Positions 27,844 through 35,946 of a stretch of DNA of 64,000 nucleotides are shown here, in pieces. How positions within the stretch are numbered: the first letter of the stretch is position 1; each line of letters begins with the position of its first letter. The DNA is from Candidatus Ozemobacteraceae bacterium. Lineage in GTDB: Bacteria > Muiribacteriota > Ozemobacteria > Ozemobacterales > Ozemobacteraceae. Made by a program: the position numbers and the translations under genes. The stretch covers positions 1 through 64,000 of the forward strand of contig DAOSOK010000001.1 of NCBI GenBank assembly GCA_035373905.1, written 5' to 3'. The notes under the pieces were generated by a model. It was not told the DNA's origin and did not search any database. It was given only the letters and a program-made list of their open reading frames with translations.

Positions 27844-28704
27844 CTAGCGGCAGTTCGGAAAAAGTTGCCGGGTGAGCTGGAAGGCGTTTTTCACGGGCTG
27901 AAGCTTATCGAGAATCAGGCCTTCGGTGGCGGCGGCGGATTGAAATATCTTCGGATCGAGCCAGGCGCCGGTGAAATCGACCTTTCGCAGACGTGCCTTG
28001 TCAAATCTCGTGCGATCGAGAATCGCGCCCTTGAACGACGCGCCGTCGAGAGTGGCGCCCCTGAAATCGGCGTATGTCATGCAGCTGTCATCGAAGCGGG
28101 TGCCGACCAGGCGGGCCTTTCGGAAATTGATGCCCGCAAAATAGTACCCCCGCAGATCCATGCCGGAAAGGTCGGTCCCTTCAAACGTTTCCCAGGCGAC
28201 GGGCTTGTTGCGGACCTGTGTGTTCCAGTAGTCGCGGCCTCGGCTGAGAAGTTCAAGGTTCTTGCTGATCTCCGACCGGGTGGCCAGCCATTGTTGTAGA
28301 TTATATTTAACAATATCATACCCAGCCGCAGAGATGAAAAAGACCGTGACGGCCGCCACGAACAGGCTGGCTTCCACGCCGTCCGGCGGCTTTCCCTGGG
28401 ACACCTTGCCATTGGTGGCCATGACCACGGCCAGGAAGCCGCGCCAGAAGTCCATGATGGTCAGAGCCATCAGAGTGAATCCGACGCCATAGATATCCAA
28501 GAAGTCGCCGGGGGGTAAGTCCAGAAGCCTTTGAAGAAAGAGCATCAGTGGAAAGGCGAGGACGCTGAAGAGGACGACGAAGAACAATCCGCGCATAATC
28601 AGCTTCAACCCGTAGAAAAAGGTTCGGACGGGGGTGTTGATTTCACGGGCGGGTTCGGCGATCGGCACCAGTCGGTCGAGCCACTTGAACAGTTTGATGT
28701 TCAT
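27844..28704 (-). CDS. Membrane protein with C-terminal pentapeptide repeats
   Basis: The protein has 286 residues. Three hydrophobic segments at about 33-57, 70-95 and 111-129 are followed by a C-terminal stretch (about 165-255) of pentapeptide repeats of the A(D/N)LXX type: DLSGMDLRGYYFAGINFRK, ADFRGATLDGASFKGAIL and VDFTGAWLDP. These form a right-handed quadrilateral helix, usually a protein-binding surface. Its side of the membrane is uncertain. It is transcribed in the same direction as the following unknown gene, 160 bases apart. Confidence 0.8.
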   Translation of the reverse strand: MNIKLFKWLDRLVPIAEPAREINTPVRTFFYGLKLIMRGLFFVVLFSVLAFPLMLFLQRLLDLPPGDFLDIYGVGFTLMALTIMDFWRGFLAVVMATNGKVSQGKPPDGVEASLFVAAVTVFFISAAGYDIVKYNLQQWLATRSEISKNLELLSRGRDYWNTQVRNKPVAWETFEGTDLSGMDLRGYYFAGINFRKARLVGTRFDDSCMTYADFRGATLDGASFKGAILDRTRFDKARLRKVDFTGAWLDPKIFQSAAATEGLILDKLQPVKNAFQLTRQLFPNCR

Positions 28705-28864
28705 CGTAATCCCCTTTGAACTCAGAAGAAGAAGGAACGATGCAGGACTAAGCCCGGCAGACGCAAATGCATCGATATATAAATAATGAAATATATAAAA
28801 TTCATCGCCGTCGGCTCCGAGAGAAAGCCTGGCTGGAGCTCGTCTGAAGATATCTCGAGTTTCG

Positions 28865-30148
28865 TTATTTGAGTTCGCCCGTGATCTCGAATTGCCCGAC
28901 CGGAACGTCGAACAACAGGACTTTTGTCGGTTTTTCCATCTTCAAAACGGGGAAAAGATTTGATTTCTTGAGCGCAATTCCGAATGCTTTCAACTTTTCC
29001 GACGTCTGAGCGTAGCCTTTGATGGAAATTTTCCGGTCCAAATCAACCCTCACATGGGTAAACCAGACGCCATTGCTGGGATCAAGACCTGACTTCCTCG
29101 TAACGCCGGGGGTGAAGGAGCTGTGAGTGAAAAGCGTCGCCCATTCCTCGTTTGGAAATCTGGAAGGAGATTCGGGAGCTGGATTGGGAAATGAGATTTT
29201 CCCCAGGAGGATGGAAGAAAGAATCGGTTTGCCAAAGGAGGGGTCGGTTTCGGCCGAAACGGAAATGAACATCGAGCGAAATCCGAAGGCGCTTTCTTCC
29301 AAGATTCTGAAAACGACAGGAATTTGGTCGTCGATGGACGAAAAACCTGCCTCCAGCGGATAAGAGGTTTGTTCGCCGTCCTTGAGGGGAGGTGAAACCC
29401 TGAGATCCATGAGCCGCAGGTTTGCGCCATCGATTTTTGAGAACACCCCCCGCATGTGTCGCCAGAAACTGCTGGTTTCTCCGGAGCTCTCGATTTGGCC
29501 CGAAATGACGGGAATTTGAAATGTGAAGCTGACGACTCGAGCTCGTTGAAAAACCGATAAAGCCATCTTGGAGGAATTCGGGGCAAAAGCAGTTGCAATT
29601 TCTGAAAGGCGGGGCCAATCAATGGCATAGCCGGTCACGCTTGCCGAGCCTTCCTGGTCTGTCTGAACCGTCGTGAACCAGCCTTTGGCATCGGATGGCG
29701 GCTGCTCGCCTTTCTTGAACGGAGGATTGAACCCGCCGTACTCCAATATCCGGGAAAACAGAGCAAAAGAGAAATGGTCTTCTGGCTTCAATGGCTTCTC
29801 TTGAACATGTTCCAACACGATCATTCCCGACAGAAGAACGCTTTTCTGAGGATCGTTTTGTTGGCCTGCATCGGCTTTCAGGGATTTGATCCTGAAAGAT
29901 TGCTCGCCGAGCTCGGCTTTGGCGCATTTTTCCAAGAGCGATTTTGTTTCGTCGGGATCCAGTTCGGTGAAACCGAGTTCGATCTTGGCAGAACCGCCTG
30001 AATCCGGCTTTAGAAGCACCTTCCCTGGAAATGAATCCGCAATCAGTTGTACTGCCTTGATTCGTTCGGTGTTTTGACAGTGCCCCGAATGCGGAAACAT
30101 GAAGACGAGTGACAACGCGATACAAAGGAACCACGTTTTTCTTGTCAT
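28865..30148 (-). CDS. Exported protein with duplicated PilN-like domains
   Basis: The protein has 427 residues with a signal peptide or membrane anchor at about 5-25. It contains two related segments: GWFTTVQTDQEGSASVTGYAIDW in the middle and VWFTHVRVDLDRKISIKGYAQTSEKLKAFGIALKKSNLF near the C-terminus (each described in part). The pattern (strand, GYA, helix, short strand) resembles the periplasmic domain of PilN-type pilus assembly proteins, where the phrase is V-x-GxA-(8-12)-F-x-x-x-L-x-x-S. No pilus machinery is adjacent, so this is a structural resemblance, not a named function. The DNA is AT-richer than its neighbours. Confidence 0.55.
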   Translation of the reverse strand: MTRKTWFLCIALSLVFMFPHSGHCQNTERIKAVQLIADSFPGKVLLKPDSGGSAKIELGFTELDPDETKSLLEKCAKAELGEQSFRIKSLKADAGQQNDPQKSVLLSGMIVLEHVQEKPLKPEDHFSFALFSRILEYGGFNPPFKKGEQPPSDAKGWFTTVQTDQEGSASVTGYAIDWPRLSEIATAFAPNSSKMALSVFQRARVVSFTFQIPVISGQIESSGETSSFWRHMRGVFSKIDGANLRLMDLRVSPPLKDGEQTSYPLEAGFSSIDDQIPVVFRILEESAFGFRSMFISVSAETDPSFGKPILSSILLGKISFPNPAPESPSRFPNEEWATLFTHSSFTPGVTRKSGLDPSNGVWFTHVRVDLDRKISIKGYAQTSEKLKAFGIALKKSNLFPVLKMEKPTKVLLFDVPVGQFEITGELK

Positions 30149-30265
30149 TGTTTCCTGCCTTTCTCCCGGCTTTTCCGCTGCATGAATGTTTCTTCGCTCT
30201 TCTCGGACCGCCATCTCTTTTTCACGATTCTGTATTCCTCCGCAACACAAGCCATTTCGACGTCC

Positions 30266-30352
30266 CCGTTCACGATGAGCCTGTCGAAGGGCGAGAAGCT
30301 CTCGTCTCCTTTGTCATCCTCAGGAATGGCTTCGACAAGCTCGGGGCGAAGG
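30266..30352. repeat. REP-like palindromic repeat, copy 1 (degenerate pair)
   Basis: CCGTTCACGATGAGCCTGTC followed by GAAGGGCGAG (30266-30295) and an opposed GCTTCGACAAGCTCGGGGCG arm (30330-30349) form an inverted pair. The core CTGTCGAAG / CTTCGACAG-like unit recurs at 30716-30780 and 49418-49482. Confidence 0.7.
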
Positions 30353-30715
30353 GCTGATTTTCCTTCTGGAAAACACAATAATATCTATCATGCCTGGGGA
30401 TGTCGGGGCCAGAGAATAGTTGCGGCTGACGGACGACCGTGCCAGCCTCTCAAATGATGCGGTTTGCGGCGGTTTCGACGCTCAGCTTCGTCGAAAAAGG
30501 CAACGTGGAATCCCAGCTTCTCATCGAAGGCCGCCTCGGGTATCATCAGAACGGCTCATCGTGGTTTGGCGTGCCTGGGTGACCGCTTGGGATTTCTGTA
30601 TCTTGCCAGGCGATGCCCTGAATTCCCGAGGAATCCGAGACTTCCGGGGGAGTTGGTCGAAGTTCACCATTGCTCCTCGTCACACGGTACACGACAATCG
30701 CTTGCATGCTCGATA
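30353..30715. other. Intergenic stretch without a recognised gene
   Basis: This stretch lies between two REP-like copies in a 728-base gap. All six frames contain only short, unconvincing reading frames with Arg/Ser-rich composition and no ribosome-binding sites. It may be a decayed gene or transposon remnant; nothing can be named. Confidence 0.4.
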
Positions 30716-30780
30716 CCGTTCGTGCTGAGGCTGTCGAAGCACGAATGCTCTCGCCCTTCGACAGGCTCAGGGCGAACGGG
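30716..30780. repeat. REP-like palindromic repeat, copy 2 (inverted pair)
   Basis: Two opposed arms of about 28-30 bases: the left begins CCGTTCGTGCTGAGG and contains CTGTCGAAG; the right contains CTTCGACAGGCTCAGGGCG and ends AACGGG. The pair could fold as one long hairpin. The motif matches copies at 30266 and 49418. Confidence 0.85.
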
Positions 30781-30876
30781 GGCACCTGGTGATGCGGATA
30801 CTATACATATTGCTCGTGATACTTGTCGCCTGATATATGAGACGCATGGTGAAGCATGCGGCGGAAAGGAAATGCC

Positions 30877-31422
30877 ATGGATACGAATCGTACGGTTGGG
30901 GGGATCATGGTTCTCGCTCTTGGGTGCTGGCTGGCGATCTTCTTTTCGGTGACCCTTCTCGGCGCGGGGTTGACGCTCCTGAATCAAGTCAAGGGGAATC
31001 CCAACCAGGACTTCATGGGGACGGGCGTTGACATGAGTGGGTTCCTGAAGGCCGTTTCCATGTGGGGGCGGCGTGGAGTGAACATCGCGGAATCTCCGGA
31101 CATCGGAGCTGTCGACGCGCTCTTACGGATCATATTGGGTGTCAGCTGTGCCTGGTTTGGATCAATGATCCTGGCTTTGGATTCCTTGGAGAAGCGCCCC
31201 CAGGCATGGTACGTGAAGATCGCGTTCCCCGTCTTTCTTGCAGGTTTCTTCCTCTCCCCGTCGTTCCGGGCCACCCTTCGATTCCTTTGGGAGATCCGGG
31301 GCCATCTGGCTGGAATCTTCTCGCTGACGCTCTATCCTGTCTTGTACCTGGCCGGCCTTGGACTGGCGTGGCGGATGGTCGAACGCGCGGGGAGTGCCGT
31401 CATCCCGTATTTCAAACGATGA
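30877..31422 (+). CDS. Four-segment membrane protein of unknown function
   Basis: The protein has 181 residues with hydrophobic segments at about 8-36, 80-102, 115-135 and 145-170. No motif identifies a family. GGAAAGGA lies about seven bases before the ATG chosen here; an in-frame ATG 21 bases upstream has no such site. It stands between a repeat-bearing gap and the end of the convergent biosynthetic-type cluster, only 31 bases away. No obvious terminator separates the two. Confidence 0.65.
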   Translation: MDTNRTVGGIMVLALGCWLAIFFSVTLLGAGLTLLNQVKGNPNQDFMGTGVDMSGFLKAVSMWGRRGVNIAESPDIGAVDALLRIILGVSCAWFGSMILALDSLEKRPQAWYVKIAFPVFLAGFFLSPSFRATLRFLWEIRGHLAGIFSLTLYPVLYLAGLGLAWRMVERAGSAVIPYFKR

Positions 31423-31453
31423 GTCGTCCTTCTGCCGGGAGCGGGATGCGTGT

Positions 31454-32461
31454 TCAGACGTTCGACGGAGTGTCCGTCGAGAGATGAAAATAATAAATCA
31501 TAAAGGATATAACATCTGATATATGCGAGCCGGAGGCGGTTTCGTCGGAGAGGACGATGCCGTCGAAACCCGCGGTGAAAATGTCATGAAGATGCACGAT
31601 CTCGCTTCTCGAGGGCAGGGGGGAGGCGGCCATCGAGCCGAGCACTTCACCCGCCAGTATTTTCGGCTTGTGCAAACGTGAAAATGCTGCGATATATTTT
31701 GCCTGAAGGCGGCCCAGGTAGCGCAGATCCGCTTCGGCGCCGAGATCGCCGCGGCAGAGCCAGGTTTCGTCGAACAGGGCGTCGATCTCCGCGAGCCGAT
31801 CGAGGGCCGCGGGACGTTCGATCTTCGCGATCAACCTGCGGTTTCCAAGAAGGGGCCTGAACAGGCCGGCTTCGCTCCCGTCGAGGACGAACGAGACCGC
31901 GTATTCCACGAAGGGAAATTCGTTTCCGATTCGGATTGCTTCGGTATCGCGCGGAGAAAGCCGGACCAGTTCGTAGACGCGGTTCTCGCAGTTGAAGCCC
32001 TTGTTCGAGCTGAGCGGCCCCGACCGGACGCAGTCGGCTTCGAACGAGCCGGGGCCGTTCCGGCCGGTGATGCGCAGAATGACCCTGCGGTCGTTCAGAT
32101 GCACCACGTCGCCGACGGCGGTCTTTTCGAACACGCTCTCGTGTGGGACGGGAATGACGGCCGGTGCGTCGGAGGCATCGGCAAGCCTCAATTCGACCCG
32201 TGCCGGAACGCCGGAGACCTCGGGATACCGGCCGATGCGCACCTTGGCGCCCTGCAGGTCGAGAACGACCGGCAGCACACGCCCGGTGTCGTGGAAAACA
32301 CGTCCGATTCCGGACAGGCTTTCCCTGAGCCGGTCGCCCGACATGTGCGAGGTGTTCAGCCGGAACCGCGTCGCGACGCGCCCGAGAGCGGCCACCATCT
32401 CGGGAGAGGACGATGCGGGGCCGATCGTGAGGATGCGTTCGGCGTCGGACGGGTTACGCAT
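31454..32461 (-). CDS. Pyruvate-kinase-like protein lacking the C-terminal domain
   Basis: The protein has 335 residues, against about 470 for pyruvate kinase. The barrel and lid are recognisable: ILTIGPAS (10-17), RFRLNTSH (32-39), VVLDLQGAKVRIG (65-77), LSSNKGFN (150-157), IAKIE with Lys213 and Glu215, CRGDLGAE with Asp239, and DGIVLSDETASG (300-311). The usual DTKG is DLQG, and the TATQML active-site loop reads LAGEVLGSM, so the catalytic Thr is missing. The allosteric C-domain is absent. It is probably not the glycolytic enzyme but a paralogue acting on a related enolpyruvate or keto acid, as last gene of a five-gene cluster. Confidence 0.75.
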   Translation of the reverse strand: MRNPSDAERILTIGPASSSPEMVAALGRVATRFRLNTSHMSGDRLRESLSGIGRVFHDTGRVLPVVLDLQGAKVRIGRYPEVSGVPARVELRLADASDAPAVIPVPHESVFEKTAVGDVVHLNDRRVILRITGRNGPGSFEADCVRSGPLSSNKGFNCENRVYELVRLSPRDTEAIRIGNEFPFVEYAVSFVLDGSEAGLFRPLLGNRRLIAKIERPAALDRLAEIDALFDETWLCRGDLGAEADLRYLGRLQAKYIAAFSRLHKPKILAGEVLGSMAASPLPSRSEIVHLHDIFTAGFDGIVLSDETASGSHISDVISFMIYYFHLSTDTPSNV

Positions 32462-33725
32462 GTTCCGCTTCCGGCGCCGGCGCGGGTCCGGCGGCCAGAA
32501 CGGTGGCGGCCTGGACCCGGTACAGCATTAGGGAGCCGACGATGTAGCAGGCGATGAGCAGATACTGGACCGCCGTGAGACCGACGAGGTTCAGAAACGT
32601 CCCTTGCAACCAGGCGATCGCCGTGAGGCCGGCCCAGGCGGTGAGCGTGTTGAGGCTGCCGAACACCGTCTTGTTCTGGGCCTGCGGAAACATCTCGGGC
32701 AGGGTGATGACCATCGCCATGCAGTAGATGCGATCGAGGATCATGAACAGGGTGATTAGGGCCAGCGCCGCCCCGTAGGGCAGGTCGCCGGTGATGAAGA
32801 CGGGAAAAATGACGCCTGAAGCCACGAGGCTGCCTGTGAAGGTGAGCGCATGGCCGAGCCTGTTCCGGATGGCGGGAACGACGAAGTTGATCACCGCTTC
32901 CCCGAGGCCGATCGCGAACAGCGCCTTGCTGATGCTCGCCAGATCGAGTCTGTAGTGGGTGATGAACCAGATGCCCGCGACGCAGTAGAAGCCGAAATAG
33001 CACATTCTATTTATTGTGAATCCGATATAATACTCGGCCGCCTTCGGAATGCGGAACGCCTTGACGTAGTCCATGAGCATGCCGCCGACCGAGAGCGGTT
33101 TCTTCTCCTCGCTGTCTCTGGAACGGAGCGACAGGACGAGAACGACCCCGGCGACGGCCATGATGGCGCCGAACAGCCAGAAGGAATACTGCCACGAGAG
33201 GGCGGGGGCGGCCGCGCCCGGCGACGCCTCGGCGGGCAGGACGGTCCGGGCGGAAACGGCGTGGGCCGTGAGCATCCCGACCAGCGGCACGCCGAGGGCC
33301 GTCGCCAGGGGCCGCGCCGACATCAGAACGGCCATCATCGCCTGATAGTGGCTTTTCGGCACCCCGTAGAAGGTGATCCACCACATGCAGGCCGCGATGG
33401 TACCCGACGAAAGACCGAACACGAGCCGTGAGAGCTGGGCGAGCATCATCGAGTTCGTCGAGAGGAAAACGGCAAGGCCTGCCAGCAGGCCGCTGGTCGC
33501 CGTCGCGAGCAGGGTCGGCACCCGGAACCGAGTCGTCAGGGCCGGTCCCAGCAGGACGCCGGTCACGGTGCCGATCGTCGCCCAGGAGATCAGCAGCAGC
33601 ACCCGGTTCATCACGACCCCGAAGTGCCTCGAGAGTTCGGCGACCATCGGGGAGATCGCGCTGTCGATCGTCGAAAAGCCGAAGATCAGCAGAAACGACG
33701 AGACGACGACGAGATGGTTCTTCAC
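32454..33725 (-). CDS. Major facilitator superfamily transporter
   Basis: The protein has 423 residues with 12 predicted membrane segments in two halves of six, joined by a cytosolic loop near 205-220 (RSRDSEEKKPLS). The first segment carries the acidic residue common to drug-proton antiporters (FGFSTIDSAISPM), and a Gly-rich phrase follows segment 2. Position in the cluster (overlapping the ATP-grasp gene by four bases and the pyruvate-kinase-like gene by eight) suggests export of the cluster product or import of its precursor. Confidence 0.88.
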   Translation of the reverse strand: MKNHLVVVSSFLLIFGFSTIDSAISPMVAELSRHFGVVMNRVLLLISWATIGTVTGVLLGPALTTRFRVPTLLATATSGLLAGLAVFLSTNSMMLAQLSRLVFGLSSGTIAACMWWITFYGVPKSHYQAMMAVLMSARPLATALGVPLVGMLTAHAVSARTVLPAEASPGAAAPALSWQYSFWLFGAIMAVAGVVLVLSLRSRDSEEKKPLSVGGMLMDYVKAFRIPKAAEYYIGFTINRMCYFGFYCVAGIWFITHYRLDLASISKALFAIGLGEAVINFVVPAIRNRLGHALTFTGSLVASGVIFPVFITGDLPYGAALALITLFMILDRIYCMAMVITLPEMFPQAQNKTVFGSLNTLTAWAGLTAIAWLQGTFLNLVGLTAVQYLLIACYIVGSLMLYRVQAATVLAAGPAPAPEAEHA

Positions 33726-34993
33726 GAAACCCGTTCCTTCACGGCAAGATCGAGGGCGTCGACCTCGCGACGGTCGGCTGCGAACACGGCGATGCCCGCC
33801 TTGCCGCCGTCGGGGGGCAGGACGATGACCGCCCCGGCGTCGCGGGCCGCGGGGGCGATCAACAGGGACGCCGCCCGCTTCGACAGTTTGCCCGAAAGGG
33901 CCGCGTGCAGACCGGCGAACGTTGCGTACTCCTCACGGACGGGGAGCGTTGCGAGGAACCGGACGTGGAGGGTGCCGCGGGAAAGCCCGGTGAGACGCGT
34001 TCCCAGGTCGATCAGGTGCGAAAAGCCGTTGTGCCTGAAGTTCGACTCGATCAGCACGGCTCGCCTCACCCCGTCTCCGTTGCGAACGATGCCCCAGTCG
34101 AGGTTGAGATACCCGCGGGCGCCCAGCTGGTAGGCGGCCCGGCCGAACGCCAGGCTTTCCGCGCGCACCTGGTCCGCGATGTCCGGATCGGTGAAGGGAT
34201 ACGAGAAGCCGACCCAGCCTCCGTTTTCGAGGATTTGCTCGTCGATCCCGACGAATTCGGGGCCGTGTCGCTCGATGTCGACCAGCGAGCCGAGCGTGCT
34301 CTCGAGATCGAGCCGCGGCTCGACCAGGATGCTTCCGCCGGTGTACCAGTCGTCGATCCGGGAAAGCAGGTCGGACGGCGTTCCGCACAGGTTGCCGACC
34401 CCGCCCGCGCTCTGCACGTTGCGGAGCATGAGCTCCCCGGCATGGAACTGGGAGGCGCTTCTGATCGCCCTCCGAAGCCCGGCGGCATCGTCGGCGACGA
34501 CGCCGGGAACGGTCTCGATGCCGAGATGGCTCGCGATGCGCTTGCACTCGAGCTTGTCGTTGAGCTGATGCGACAGACCCTCTTCGATCAGGACGTCGTG
34601 CGTGGGATTCGCCGGAACGCCGATCGCGGCGGCGACCCGGAGCGTGTTTGTCGTCTGAATGTACGGCTCCAGCATCCAGTCGCCGCCGCGGCACAGGTCG
34701 CGCGCCTTTTCGATCAGCGCGGCATCGGCCATGAACGCATCGGCCAGAAGGAACGGTCGCGGGGTGACCGACGGAAACAGGACCGGCAGGGTCGAGGTGA
34801 AGCCGCTGACGGCGGCGGCGTAGGCAACGAATCGCGGGTCGACCTCGTTCCCGACGATGACCGCGTCACCAGGCGCCGCATGGAACAGGAACCGCGGCGT
34901 CCAGACGCTGACTTTCGACATCAGGTCGCCGGCGTCGGCCTGAAACGACTCTCCGAATACTTCCTCGATATTCGCAAACCAGAGTTTAGGCAT
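33722..34993 (-). CDS. ATP-grasp ligase-like protein
   Basis: The protein has 423 residues. A pre-ATP-grasp region (about 1-140) is followed by an ATP-grasp fold: NDKLECKRIASHLGIETVPG at 145-164 is the usual entry helix, SILVEPRLDLE (221-231) the central strand, and LIESNFRHNG (314-323) the metal- and phosphate-binding E-x-N-x-R motif. Such enzymes join a carboxylate to an amine via an acyl phosphate, as in peptide-like natural products. The closest type I can suggest is a PGM1-like amide ligase. It overlaps the radical SAM gene by eight bases and the transporter by four. Confidence 0.7.
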   Translation of the reverse strand: MPKLWFANIEEVFGESFQADAGDLMSKVSVWTPRFLFHAAPGDAVIVGNEVDPRFVAYAAAVSGFTSTLPVLFPSVTPRPFLLADAFMADAALIEKARDLCRGGDWMLEPYIQTTNTLRVAAAIGVPANPTHDVLIEEGLSHQLNDKLECKRIASHLGIETVPGVVADDAAGLRRAIRSASQFHAGELMLRNVQSAGGVGNLCGTPSDLLSRIDDWYTGGSILVEPRLDLESTLGSLVDIERHGPEFVGIDEQILENGGWVGFSYPFTDPDIADQVRAESLAFGRAAYQLGARGYLNLDWGIVRNGDGVRRAVLIESNFRHNGFSHLIDLGTRLTGLSRGTLHVRFLATLPVREEYATFAGLHAALSGKLSKRAASLLIAPAARDAGAVIVLPPDGGKAGIAVFAADRREVDALDLAVKERVS

Positions 34994-35936
34994 AGAATGT
35001 CCCGTCGCAGACCGGGCATGTTGCGCGGTCGATCCGAAGTCCCTTGCTGGCGCTCTTCAGCCCGCACAGGACAAAATCGAAACCCAACTCCCGCAGCAGA
35101 CGCGAATACAGATCCACGATGCACTGCTTCGCTTCGGGTTTCAGTTCGATGTAGGTCGTTTCCCCCTGTTTCGGCAGAAGCTGGCGGGACGCGTCGACGG
35201 CAAAGTGAGACAGGATGCGTTCCGTATACTCGCTTCCGATGCGCTTCCGCATGTCCCCGACCATCGGTTCCGTCAGGAGGAGGGTGGAAAACATCACCCT
35301 CTCGAGGCCGTTCGACTTCAGCGTGTTCAGCAGTTCGCGCACGGCCGCCTCGTCGTCCTCGAGACCGGGCACGATCGGGTCGATATGCACCGTGACGCGC
35401 ACGCCGAGAGCCTGGAGTCGAGTTGCGGCGCGAAGCCGGTCCGCCACGGGGGCGATGTGCTGTTCGAGCGTCACGGGAGCCGCCGGCTTGAATACCGGGT
35501 TATACGAAAACTTCGCGTTGTGTGCTCCCATGATCTCGATGCAAGCCGCATCGGGCAGACCCTTGGTCGTGACGATCGCCCGGTCGATCGGGGACTCGGC
35601 GAGGACCTGGAGGATTTTCGCCGCCAAACCCGACGCCACGTAGCGCGGGGTGAACACATCGGTGTAGCGCGACAGCTTCAGGATCTTGATCTCGCCCTGG
35701 GCCAGCCTGTCGCGGATATCCTCGACCAACGCCCCGGATTCCTCGAGGGGAAGGGGCTTGTCGAAGCTCGTGCCGAGTTCGCCGAGTTTCGCGGTCACGG
35801 CGGAGCGGTACCGTGCGTAACAGTAGTCGCAGTCGTGCTCGCAGCCCGCCCAAGGCTCGAGATAGTGATACTTGCCGTACCAGCAGGTGCCGAGACAGCC
35901 GGGGGTGAACAGCGCAATCCTTTCCGTGTCCGTCAT
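34986..35936 (-). CDS. Radical SAM enzyme of the SPL/Rv2578c-like group
   Basis: The protein has 316 residues. The [4Fe-4S]-binding motif CEHDCDYCYARY (Cys32, Cys36, Cys39) is a CX3CX2C triad. Downstream are the barrel strands ILKLSRYTDVFTP, AIVTTKG and VTVHIDPIVPGLEDDEAA typical of SPL-like radical SAM proteins. Extra Cys pairs at 14/18 (CLGTC) and at 307/310 (CPVC, close to the C-terminus) could hold a second metal or cluster. The reaction is unknown. Its place between a methyltransferase and an ATP-grasp enzyme suggests a biosynthetic step rather than DNA repair. Confidence 0.85.
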   Translation of the reverse strand: MTDTERIALFTPGCLGTCWYGKYHYLEPWAGCEHDCDYCYARYRSAVTAKLGELGTSFDKPLPLEESGALVEDIRDRLAQGEIKILKLSRYTDVFTPRYVASGLAAKILQVLAESPIDRAIVTTKGLPDAACIEIMGAHNAKFSYNPVFKPAAPVTLEQHIAPVADRLRAATRLQALGVRVTVHIDPIVPGLEDDEAAVRELLNTLKSNGLERVMFSTLLLTEPMVGDMRKRIGSEYTERILSHFAVDASRQLLPKQGETTYIELKPEAKQCIVDLYSRLLRELGFDFVLCGLKSASKGLRIDRATCPVCDGTFYA

Positions 35937-35946
35937 TCCCTTTGCC

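Noticed and set aside
31454..32461. Glycolytic pyruvate kinase
   Set aside because: The C-terminal domain, the active-site Thr loop and the DTKG motif are missing, and the gene is embedded in a specialised cluster.
34986..35936. Radical SAM protein as spore photoproduct lyase
   Set aside because: Only the general SPL-like barrel is shared. Nothing here suggests sporulation, and the neighbours are biosynthetic.
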